From the NCBI RefSeq assembly GCF_036785885.1, contig NC_092322.1, positions 16,700,466 to 16,764,465 on the forward strand: a stretch of 64,000 nt of DNA, given 5' to 3'. The translations under genes and the position numbers were made by a program. The DNA is from Coffea arabica. Lineage: Eukaryota; Streptophyta; Magnoliopsida; Gentianales; Rubiaceae. Shown one piece after another: positions 23,858-34,700 of this stretch. Under the pieces are notes generated by a model that searched no databases, was not told the origin of the DNA, and saw only the letters and a program-made list of their open reading frames with translations. Position 1 is the first letter of the stretch; every line of letters starts with the position of its first letter.

Positions 23858-24626
23858 GATGGAGACATCAAATTCACTCCCTTGCATTCCCACCGACATG
23901 CATTCTTCACATCTTTTGCAGGCTACCAGTAAAATCTCTAGTTCATTGCAGCAGTGCCTGGAGTTTTGGAGAAGCCTCATGGCCTCCAACGAGTTTTTGA
24001 TCAAATCCCATATGGAAAGATCTCTTAAAACCAACAAAAATTTTACTCTTTTAGTTTACAGCAAGAAAACTCATAAACAACCATGCAAACTATCACGATC
24101 CCACAACTGACATTGAGAAATTGAAGAAAATTTGCCTCGTTACAGGTTGCCTTTGTCTTCCAGATGACTACATTGTTGCAGGTAGCTGTAATGGTCTCCT
24201 GTGTGTGTACAAGAATTGTAAGTTTGTAATTGTCTTACTTCCAAACAAATATATCTTTGGAACCCTGCATTGCATCAATGTAGGACTCTTCCTTGTAGCA
24301 AATCTGTTAGACGTTTCACTGATTTGGGATTCTCCTTCGACAATTGACCAAGAGGTTGTCAAAATCTTCATGTTCCAACTATAGTTTGAAGGACAAATCT
24401 TGAAAATCAATTCACCGTACTGACATGCCTATCCGTTCTATCTATACCGTAGATATTTAGATTCCTGTGGCATTCAATGGGGTTCTGCATTGGCTTGTGT
24501 TTAACGTTAATCGTGATGAAGGTAAGCCAGCCTATTCAGTGATCAATTTCTACATTGTTCAAGCAAAGTTTGAGGAGACTTTCATTCCAGAAAGCGTTCC
24601 TCTGGGTGACTCTGCTCTGGTTTTTG
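23858..24626 (+). pseudogene. F-box protein with F-box-associated domain, broken
   Basis: Pieces in order resemble a plant F-box/FBA protein. The end of the F-box has RLPVKSLV in one frame and FWRSLMASNEFLIKSHMERS in the next, showing a frameshift near 23930. A segment with LPDDYIVAGSCNGLLCVY (about 24160-24215) and then FNGVLHWLVFNVNRDEGKP (about 24470-24525) continue the FBA domain. There are several frame changes and stops, and the N-terminus of the F-box is missing. F-box proteins are substrate receptors of SCF ubiquitin ligases; this copy cannot make one. Its 3' end runs into a MITE at about 24626, so the last residues of the final frame are element-derived. Confidence 0.7.
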
Positions 24627-25425
24627 ACAATTTCACTAAGCTCCTCTAAGGTTTTGAAAATTACACTTACCTACATTGATTTGATAGTTTTAGTAACAAA
24701 ATCTTAAAATAATATTGACTTGGTCAAAATTTTAAGTGAATACCCAAAAATACCCTTGTGTAATGAATTTTAATTTACTTCTCCTATATAATTATAGAAT
24801 TATCTAGTATAATTATAAGGAAAATATGCCAAATTTTTCATATCCATAACTACTATTTGATAAACAACTATAATAATAATAATAATAATAATTTTATCAC
24901 TATGACATGATACTTTTCATGGTATTTTATTATGGATAGATTTATAAGATAGAAAAGAAATTGTTAAAATAATTCATTTAGAGTTTATGAATTTTTTTAG
25001 TAGTGGGATTATCATAATTTAGCAGTGCCTTTGGGCCATTTTCTTTTTAATTTATTGTTAATTTTAAAACCAAAAAAATAGAAAACAAAGATCAGTAAAA
25101 ACATTGGATTGCATATAAAGTTAATTCATTAAAAAAAAATCACTAGTTGGTCATTTGGTTACAATAGAAACTAGAGGTAATAGTGATAATTCTATAGTTT
25201 TATTGGCAAAAAATTTTTAAAAAATGAATAAGAAGGCAAAAGAATGAAAAAATAATTTTAAAAGTCATTTTAAGTATAAGCATATCAAGCAAAGGAATTT
25301 CGTTAAAATATTTAAGGGTAGTATCATCATTTTAAATGATAAGGGAGGTCTGTGCAATTTTTAAAATCTCAAAGGAACTAAATGAAATTGTTAAAAACCT
25401 CAAGGGAGGTTTCTGAAATTATCCC
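24626..25425. mobile_element. MITE-like TIR element, about 800 bp
   Basis: The left end (ACAATTTCACTAAGCTCCTC, then TAAGGTTTTGAAAATT) matches the inverse of the right end (GGTTTTTAACAATTT and CCTCCCTTGAGG read on the minus strand), imperfectly over about 40 bases. The right end is ...GAAATTATCCC. The interior is AT-rich and contains an (AAT)n run near 24870. Boundaries are uncertain by a few bases and no target duplication was confirmed. Confidence 0.5.
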
Positions 25426-26566
25426 AATAAATATGTGTGTGTTTATGTATGTGTGTGTGTGTGTATAAATGTTATTCTTATCTATTTTAACTGTTGGAAC
25501 AGATATATTTATGTTTGGCTTGCATTCTTTGGGTTTTGGAAATTTCCCTAGCATTCTTTTGAAATGTAATTGATCCGACGTAAAAATGTGATTAAGAAAA
25601 ATATGTTAAGGGGATATTCCCCAAAATCTTCAAAGAAAAAATTTTCAACAAAAATTACAATCCAAACAAGGGATTTTTGTGAGAAATTATGGATTACTAG
25701 ACAGATCAAGTAGCTGAATTACCATATAACACTACTTTAAAACAATATTTACTGATATAAGAATAAATCAATTAAAATGTCCTCTCTGTTTTTTTTAAAC
25801 GTCATTATAATTGAATGTATGGGAGTATTGCTATAAATTTATGAAAGTAAAGCTAAAATAATGAGGCTCATGAATCTTAAATTTGAACTAACAAATTGGT
25901 ACTTTGTTACCTGAGTTAATAAGTTCAATTGTAGGTTTTAGTTGTCATTTGTTTGTATAGTGTTGCTAAATATGGTAACTAAGATACCAAGGACATGGAG
26001 TCTTCCAGAAGTCAATGCATGATTAAGTTAGGTTAGTTAACATTATTTTAATGTTCAATAAATCTAGATTGTTTTGCTAGTCCATTATCGGTTGGGTTTA
26101 TTAAACTAATTTTTTTTTATAATTTTGTCTCTCACATATTAATTACTTGAGATAAGGGCTGTTTAATTCAAAAATGGATATGAGGGTAAGGAATGTGTAT
26201 CAAAATTAGTGGTGTCCATACTTATTGTTTAGGTGAGAATCATTCAATGAAAATGAAAGCGTTAGAACCCATTCATGATTTGAATCTTAAATTGATTAAC
26301 TTAATAGTGGAATGAAATCCATTTCAGTCTCAAACCAAATAGGTAAAAACAAAAATTCATTCCTGGAGCGAAGCTTATGATTATGTGATTGCAATTCTGG
26401 AATGTGAACCAAAACACCTCCTTATTTGTGTTTCGAGATTGGGTCACTATTCATTCCTGAAAGAAAAAAAAATTTTTTTGGCGTTTTGAGCAAATTAAAA
26501 TATACGTGAATATTGTTAATTTACTCTATCAATATTTTTATGCCATCACTCTTATCCTTGTTTGAG
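25426..26566. other. AT-rich intergenic DNA
   Basis: No gene is recognised. A short GT microsatellite lies near 25436-25465. Confidence 0.4.
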
Positions 26567-27280
26567 GGCGCAACTAGGGGTGAGCAAATTCGGTTCATAC
26601 AAAATTCATAACCGAATTCAAATTCAATTCGGTAATTTAAAATCGGGTATTTGGTAATTTGGTACAAATTCGGTACCTACCGAATTCATCGAATTCTAAT
26701 ATGGTATGAAATAGGTAATGAGATTATGAATTTGGTAATAACCGATTTCGCATTCAAATTCAGTAATTGAAATAGGGTACTGCATTACTGCATTCGAATA
26801 CCAAATTGGTATATAAAATTATATAATATATAGATAAATGCTATTTAGTATTAGTATATACTACTAATATATTATTATATTATATACGTAAATGCTATTA
26901 ATAATAATTAGTATATGGTATTATCATCATATCATGTACTTATAATAATAATAATAATATATAATAATGTACAATATATTATTTTAGTATTTGTTAATTG
27001 TTATATGACTGTAATAATACAAATATATAGTAATACATAACAATATAAGATAATTATAATACTTATTATTTTATACACGAGTAACATGACTAGAATTAGA
27101 TAATAATAAATACATATATGTATAATACTAAATATTAAACAATGAACATAATTAGTAATTAGAATTTAGATATTGGTAATTTGATACATCATCCATGTTT
27201 GAATTATTAAATATTTGAATGCGTAATCTGTAACTTGCAAGTATTAGTGTGCTCTAAATTTACATTACATATTTAACATA

Positions 27281-28046
27281 AAAATTCATATTATCTATTT
27301 ACTAATCTTAAGGCTTTAAGTATAGATAAGACAACTAAATAGTGTAAGTGAATGCATATGAATTGCAAATCAATGTATTAGTGTATTGACTTTCATAATA
27401 ATATATGTAAGTAAATAAGTTTTATTTTGATTTCAAATAAATTATAAGTTTGTAACTAATATAACTTATCACTAATCATTGTAATTTGTAAGTTTGTAAC
27501 TAATATTACTTATTATTAATCATTGTAAATTTTAAATTCATAAATTATCACTAATCACTGTACAGTCTAAGGTTTATTTTAGTTTAAATTAATCACTATT
27601 TATGTGTTCCTTAAATCATAGACTAAGGATTCTAGGTATAAGTGATCATATAAGTTAAAATTCATATTATCTATTTACTAATCTTAAGGCTTTAAGTAGA
27701 GACGAGACAACTAAGCAGTATAAGTGAATGCATGTGAATTGCAAATCAATGTATTAGTGTATTGACTTTCACAATAACATATGTAAGTAAATAAGTTTTA
27801 TTTTGATTTGAAATAAATTATAAGTTTGTAACTAATATAACTTATCACTAATCATTGTAATTTGTAAGTTTGTAACTAATATTACTTATTATTAATCATT
27901 ATAAATTATAAATTCATTGTAACTACTAACTAATATTACTTATTAGTAATCATTGTAAATTATAAATTTATAAATTATCACTAATCATTGTACAGTCTAA
28001 GATTTATTCTAGTTTAAATTAATAATTTTTTATGTGTTCTTTAAAA
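27281..28046. repeat. Internal tandem duplication, about 376-bp unit, in the hAT element
   Basis: The run starting TTCATATTATCTATTTACTA occurs at 27285 and again at 27661. The similarity continues to the AGTTTAAATTAAT block of each copy. The second copy contains a further small internal duplication near 27900-27970. Confidence 0.85.
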
Positions 28047-28128
28047 AAAATAATAAATAAAAGATATTAGGGATACAATTGATATTATATATGCATCAGG
28101 GGAGGAAAATGAAATTATCCATTTTCAG

Positions 28129-28294
28129 AAACAAGCGCCTCAGAGTAAAGCCCTTCGCTATCACTGAACCCGCCATAGTCGTCACTTTTGTCTAAGCTTC
28201 CGCCACCGTTACTCCCAGCACCTCCCTCCCGATAGCTCCACCGCAAGAAAACGTAATCGGCCTCTCTGAAATCATCAATAGGACTCCACTTAAG
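28129..28294 (+). other. Exon-like captured segment inside the hAT element
   Basis: This stretch is close to 50% GC while its surroundings are near 25%. It is preceded by CATTTTCAG (acceptor-like) and followed by AAG|GTAAAG (donor-like). One frame is open from about 28196 to 28294 and includes APPQENVIGLSEIINRTPLK. I do not recognise the family. It may be a host gene fragment picked up by the transposon. Confidence 0.4.
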
Positions 28295-29218
28295 GTAAAG
28301 ATTAAATTTTTTCCGTTTTCTTTAATATGCCTGTATATATATGTCACCGGTGCTTCGAAATATTAATTCTTTTTGCAAGCTTTAAGTCGATATACTTGTT
28401 ATTGAGCTCTGCAATCGGAAAATCATTATGTTGAATTATAATTTTGTCTACTACTAGGTTATCTTGTTGCATTTTCACTGGATTTTGAAAATATACTGCT
28501 TGATTTCGTCGGCATTATGAACAATATACTGGAAATCTTGACCTTGACACAATTGAGATGCATATCATCCTTATATGGTAGAGATTTTACTTCACTTTTG
28601 TGTGGTTCATATGGACCAGACTCGGAAGGCGTCCTATCAAATGTTTGATTAATCTTTTCTTTTTTAGACCGAATTCATTACCGTTTTCAAATTTGAAATC
28701 GGTTGCGGAATGAATTCGGTTATGGCCAATTCGAAATTGAAAACGGTTTAGATTTCTATAGGTCGAATAACCGAATTCACTGAATTCATTGCACCGAATT
28801 ACCGATTTTGCACCGAATGCACACCCCTAGGCGCAACTTATTACCGGTCGTAAAGTTTTGGAGGTCAAAAAATAAATCATATGAGATTATTGAAAATTTT
28901 AACATACTCAAGGGAAGGTTTAGCATTTGCAAATCTCAAATTAACTCTAATTTTCCACTTTAATATTTAATCATACCCTAAATTCAGACTACTTTTCCAA
29001 GCGTGAAATTCAGACCTACCATTTCTAGCAGTTATTCCAATTTCCCAAAAAAAAAAGAGTAAGGAATAGAAGTAGGGTCTATCTATCGGGTGCCCATAAG
29101 ATATATTTTAGATGTCATATTTTTTAAAATGTAACATTAATTAAGGAAAGTAAATAAATACAAAAAAAGGATAGGGAAGATATATAAATATAAGGGAAGG
29201 TAATAATTATTAGCATGC

Positions 29219-29221
<3 letters not shown>

Positions 29222-29310
<89 letters not shown>
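29222..29310. repeat. Long (TA)n microsatellite
   Basis: About 44 TA units end exactly at the putative Helitron terminus. Confidence 0.95.
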
Positions 29311-29311
<1 letters not shown>

Positions 29312-29312
<1 letters not shown>

Positions 29313-29345
29313 TAGGAAGAATGCCCATGCAAAGCATGGGAGTTT
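29312..29345 (-). mobile_element. Helitron 3' terminus
   Basis: On the minus strand there is a 7-bp stem (CCCATGC/GCATGGG) with a 3-base loop, then 12 bases, then CTAG followed by T. This is the Helitron 3' end layout: hairpin, then CTRR, inserted at A|T. The element should extend to higher coordinates. Its 5' TC end is not certain; one candidate is near 30929 (minus strand A|TCTTATATAC). Confidence 0.6.
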
Positions 29346-29712
29346 ATACCTGTGGTGTTAAATAATTTGGTAATATTGGACAATTTGTTTTTACCTTAGG
29401 CAAGGCATACAATTAATAGTAGCCAAAAAGGTCATAACATTGCATACTATTATAGTAGATAATCAGTTGAGAGATTTATAAAAGTTTACGCAACCATAAT
29501 GTATGGATAATAGACATAGTTGTTGTTCAGATTGAAGGTTGATGTTGAATAGTTCTACTATTCAACGTCATACTATTCACATAGATAGATAGATAAAGTA
29601 GTAGTGCTAAGATGTAAGTAGATAAATAACTGAAGTAGCAGTCTCGCAATCTTTTCTATTGAAGAGTAGGTGATATAGGGATGAGAAAGGACACGATTAA
29701 ATTTCTGCTTCT

Positions 29713-29829
29713 CTAGGTACGGTGCTTCTTGGTTGGTGGCTGAGCGCCTTCTGCAGAGTTTTGAGTTTTAGTAATTGTGGTTGGCGTTTTTGGAGTGGAG
29801 CTTGGTTTTGTTGTTACTTCCAAAGACTT
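29713..29829 (-). pseudogene. Possible C-terminal exon of an RPA-like protein inside the Helitron
   Basis: On the minus strand a phase-0 segment follows a splice-acceptor-like ...GAAATAG and stays open for 38 codons to a TAG. It is rich in Thr, Pro and Ser and ends EGAQPPTKKHRT. This low-complexity, basic ending resembles the C-terminal tails of replication protein A-like proteins carried by plant Helitrons. Its strand agrees with the Helitron 3' end 400 bp downstream. The OB-fold domain was not recognised upstream, so the family call is tentative. Confidence 0.3.
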
Positions 29830-29849
29830 CTATTTCATGAGTTCAACTA

Positions 29850-31250
29850 AATTCAGTGAGAAAATAACATAGCATATGAACATCAAGACTTGTCTATTCA
29901 AATAGCAATTTCAATCTACTCACACCATCTCATGCACTTAATTATTGAAATAAAAAATTTGCATTATCTGTAATATATTTTTAAAATTGGATCAATCATT
30001 CACATATTTGTTAAAGGCTCCACATAGCTGTAATCAATGCAATAAAATTGTAATCACATTTAAACAATAGATGACATGCATCAAGTGAAAATACACAATT
30101 AACTTGTACCTTTTGGAACAAAATGCAATCTAACAAGAAAATCTGCCCACACTTCACCCACCTGCAATAGCTATGACAAAAGCTAATTCATGAATTTTAT
30201 TGTGCAAACAAAGCTATACAGTTCACAAAGCAAGAAGCATGAATAAAAATGAAGATACCTCTACAAATCTAACTCTGATAGTCGGAAATGGTAGCATCTA
30301 AACCCACAATTTTGTATATTAATGACTGCCATTATTGCCACTTAGTTCAGAAACTAATCTACAAATGGTGGAGAAGATGGAGGGTCCTTAGTTACAGTTG
30401 TAACATTGAGCTCAAATGATTCTTAATTTCCCACACTTTAATGAGCTCTTAAACATGCTGCAATTACTGGTTCAAATGAATTTGTTTTGTTGGAAGAACT
30501 CAATTAATGTTTCTGAGGTCTAACGATTAAAAGCACAAAACTTCTTATCGTTACAGTTCACAAATAGTTTTCAAATGGTTCTTCTACTTTGGCCCATTAA
30601 TAAACACATTTAATTCAATTGAATGGCTTACCCCAATTCACCCCACTTCCTTTCTGTCTTACCATTGTACTAAACGGGTAGTTAAAATGGTGAAACTGTC
30701 ACTAACTGACATATAAGCACCATTTGTGAATGTAATCATCATCTCACAAAGGACACTTAGGTAAACTCATACTCCAATGAGCATGGCATGCTTGTACTCT
30801 GAGGTGAATTACTTGTATGATACTTATACAATTCCTAAATTGCCCCTTAAAATATCGGATGAAAATCACCCAATAGACAAACTATAACTCGTTTTTATAT
30901 GTATTTATTTATATATATGTATATAAGATATAGGTTAAGTGAATGTTAAATGTGTTAACGAGTGTTTTGCTAGAAAAACTTATAAAAAAATCATTTTAAA
31001 GTTTAGAGAACAAAAATAAAAAAAATCATAAAAGGTTTGAGGACTACACGCTTTTGTACAGTTGCTCATTGTTTGTCCCTCAAGTTTTTCCTTGTGGTCC
31101 GAACATAATTGTTTAGGGCTATTTTGTCCTTTGACTCTTAATTACCAGTTTGTCCCTCGAGTTTTAACAGAGGCTCCGAACAGAACAGTGCATAAGTATT
31201 GAGGCCTGTCTCTGTAATTATGAACAATTATTATAATTCTTTATTTTTTA
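29850..31250. other. Putative Helitron body and intergenic DNA
   Basis: No complete gene is recognised. A minus-strand segment near 30115-30170, flanked by acceptor-like and donor-like sequences, could be another exon remnant. Confidence 0.3.
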
Positions 31251-31465
31251 GTCTGAGGTTAGTGGTCTGGTCCTCTCTCTTCGTTCTCTTCGCAGTCAGG
31301 AGAGAAGAAACAACGCAAATACACGTCTTTCCGCTGTACCTAACCTCCCAGTAAAAACCCTAGACTCCATCGTCGGCCTTCACTCTCCCCATTCCTTCAT
31401 TCGCCGACGTTGTCACCCCTTGGTTTGAATTTCTTAACGAGGCTATTGTTGCCTGGTGTTTATAG

Positions 31466-31646
31466 CTTTTGAATGAGAATCCATCTGAAGACTCATTGAC
31501 TGATACACAATCAGAATCGGTTGAGCTGACAGACAGCGAGGTACATGGTAATTTTGCTTAATTTTTTCAGAGTGGTTTTATGGAACGGAAAATGAATAAA
31601 GATATGATTGGTAACCTCCACATGATTATGGAAGTGTTTATGTTTG

Positions 31647-31700
<54 letters not shown>

Positions 31701-34700
31701 TTTTTGATGATTTGGGTTGTCAATTTATTAGGGTAATGATGTCTCAGAAGATGATGACTATGGTGAAAGTATGGCGGAGAGTGATTCCTCTGAAGATGAG
31801 GTGCGTTATGCGAATACTCTTTTGTTAAGTTTTCTAATGTTTTTCAAGAGATATGGTTGGGGGATCATCAAATTTCTTTTCTTCCTTTCAATATGGTGCC
31901 TCTTACTCTTCTGTCCCCTTAGAGTGGAAAGTGGTTTTTTTTGGGTGTTGATAGAGGATTGAGCTCTTCATGAAAGTGTGAAGCAGATACTTAGAATCAG
32001 GAAATTCTATACAGTGTTCTGATTACAAATTTAGATGATGATAATCTGCCACCATGTGCTTTTTGGTTGTCCTTTAAACTTCAAAATTTGCAATCAAAGC
32101 AAAACTAAGAAATCATATCCCATTGCAAGCAAAGCTACTGTTCTCAGTTGGTTGATGTTTGAGGGCCTTTTCTTTTCCTGGATAGCCTTTTCTTAATATA
32201 ACTATGCTTTGACTTTTTTATTTAGTTTGGCTGAGATAGTAATGAATTGTTCCTTTCTCTTGTTAAATTAGGTTGCTGCTCATAATACAGTGGGAAATGT
32301 TCCTTTTGAATGGTACAAGGATGAAGAGCACATTGGATATGATATTGCTGGGAAGAAGATTAAGAAGAAAGTGAGAGAGGACAAACTTGATTCCTTTCTT
32401 GCCAGTGCCGATAACTCTGAAAATTGGTGATTACATAAGCATATTTGTGGTCTTCCTGTCGGTTTCTTGATTATACATACTTGAGATTGAATTTGGTTCC
32501 TTTTGGCAATTAATCCCTGCAAAAAATGTGGGATGTATGATTTTGACTGATTGTCAATTTGGACATTGTCCGTATAAATTTTTTTTCTTGCCAAGCTGTG
32601 TGAAACAGATTTTCCTGAAGTCCATAGAAAAATTATTGCTAATTGACTGCAGTGAGTAGCGCAAGTATTCTGATAAACTAGTGAAACCAATGGCTATTTA
32701 TCTGCTTCTTGTGTTTCTTACCCTGTGAAAGTTTACTGTCGCATCTGAATTTACTGTTGCTGCCAATAACAAATTTACTGTTAGATGTTATGAAATTGCA
32801 CCTGTGTTCTGTTATTTGACATTTGAAGCTTTATTCTTTTGTTGGTGTGTTTTTGGTAAGTAGGAATGTCCTTGTAGTGCTGTTTGCTTATGTCCTCTTT
32901 GCGGGGAGAGGTGGGGCCTTTTTCGATGCTCCTTTTCAAATTCTACCTGGTTTTGCAGGCGCAAGATTTATGATGAATATAATGATGAAATAGTGGAGCT
33001 GACCAAAGAAGAAACTAGAATGATTCGTAGGGTGCTGAAAGGAATGGCACCACACCCTGAATTTGATCCATATCCGGTTTGTACCTATATCTGTCATGCT
33101 TTCTTCTGCTTTTAGTGATTGTCATTCCAACTCTATCTTGTGAATGATGTTTAAACTTTCAGAAGTTCGTTAATTTTTTCCCCCCTGCAGACAGCTGTTG
33201 ATTGGGTCACCATAGATAAAGCTGAGCATCCCTTCCCTGATGCACCAGAGCCAAAGCGACGTTTTGTCCCTTCGAAGTGGGAGAGTAAAATGGTTTGGAG
33301 TTCGTGAACCTTCATTTACTGTGTATTGGGGTATTTGCTGTTAAAAAAAATTACAATAGACGTTGATTTTCCAGTAAAACACTAATATAAGATTGTGTTT
33401 TTATGTTAACTTTGATTAGGATATATGGAAGAAGTAGAAAACGGTAATGCTTGTCAATTTTTGATCCTGAATTTTCATGCCGTGAAATATTGGTCCAATA
33501 TATGAAAAAGGCTATATCCAACTTCTGAAATCTGAAGTCTATGCTGAATAGTTGTTTCAGTGGAAATGTCGTAATATTATGCGTGCTACTAGCATTCGAC
33601 TGCATCTCTGATAAGAAATAGAGAAATTGAGCATATCGAATCTCTCTTTCTCTCTCTGGGGGTGAAGATGGCATGTATAATCTACTTGGGATAACATCTG
33701 GTATCCCAGTTATTCAGGGGTTTGGTAGCCTCTAAGACATCCGTTCAATTTCTACAACCCCTGGTCACCTACCCCAGGGAAAAAAAGAAAAGAAAAAGAA
33801 TCATTCCAAGATCCTTTAGTGGATAGCTGGAACAAGCTATCCGCTACATGACAAGGACAGGAACATCTCTGTCTTTCTTGCCCCAAGTTTACTGTGCTAT
33901 TCAAATGATTAGATCACATTAACTGAGATGGTAATTTTATAAAAGCTATTTTAGAAAAATGAGATTTTGTTTTCGCTTTTTCTGGTCCTCGATGCTTTTT
34001 CCCCCTTTGTGACTTATATTTTGTGTCACTTGATTTGAGTAGTTCATTTCAGTATTCGATCTTAGGAAAAATGGGGTTCACTTTTCGCCTTTTCTTGTCC
34101 CTTATGTGTTTTTCCTTTATCACTTATATATCATGTCACTTTATTTGCCTATGTGTTGAACAAAATTGAAACAAATAAAGATTTACTCTTCTGTAATAAC
34201 CTTCTTGTTAAGTATGAAGTAGGGCTTATGTGTGGATGGCTTTTAATGTGTTTAATGGTTTCCTTTCCCCTTATAGATTGTTCGGCTAGTACGTGGTATT
34301 CGGAAGGGACTAATAAAAGTCGATGATAAACCCAAAGAGGAGAATCGTGTATATCTTCTATGGGGTGATGACCGTAACTTAACAGAGAGGCACCATATTC
34401 CTCCACCAAAACCTAAGTTGCCAGGTGGGTAATTCTAAAGTAACTTTTTTTGAATGAAAAGTTCCATTAGACTGTTAATTTTCTGTATTGTGACAGTGTT
34501 TATCTTAGTTTTTGTCATTTATGAGGAATCAGAAAAAGATACACCATTAATACTATAAGTTTCAGGTCATGAGGAATCCTACAACCCTTCTTTAGAATAT
34601 ATTCCAACAGCTGAAGAGGTTAAAAAATATGAGCTTATGTACGAGGAAGACCGGCCTAAATTCATACCCAAACGGTGGGTATCTGGTGGTGCCAATTGAT

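Larger units (their letters stand above)
26575..28829. mobile_element. Non-autonomous hAT element, 2255 bp, perfect 8-bp target duplication
   Basis: The element starts TAGGGGTGAGCAAATTCGGT and ends ACCGAATGCACACCCCTA. The outer TAGGGGTG/CACCCCTA is a perfect inverted repeat, and both ends hold dense CCGAATTC/GAATTCGG motifs. The 8-bp duplication GGCGCAAC is perfect (26567-26574 and 28830-28837). The interior has a very AT-rich half with an internal tandem duplication, then a GC-richer, exon-like block at 28129-28294. No transposase is present. Confidence 0.9.

Noticed and set aside
29222..29310. TA repeat considered as a replication origin or matrix-attachment site
   Set aside because: Only a microsatellite is visible; nothing in the sequence supports an origin.
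29137..29337. 66-codon minus-strand frame with a Tyr-Ile repeat
   Set aside because: It is the translation of the TA microsatellite.
31511..31723. 70-codon frame with a Tyr-Ile run
   Set aside because: It is the TA repeat in BOP1 intron 1.
32280..32690. 136-codon minus-strand frame over BOP1 exon 3
   Set aside because: The plus strand encodes conserved BOP1 sequence; the antisense frame has no domain.
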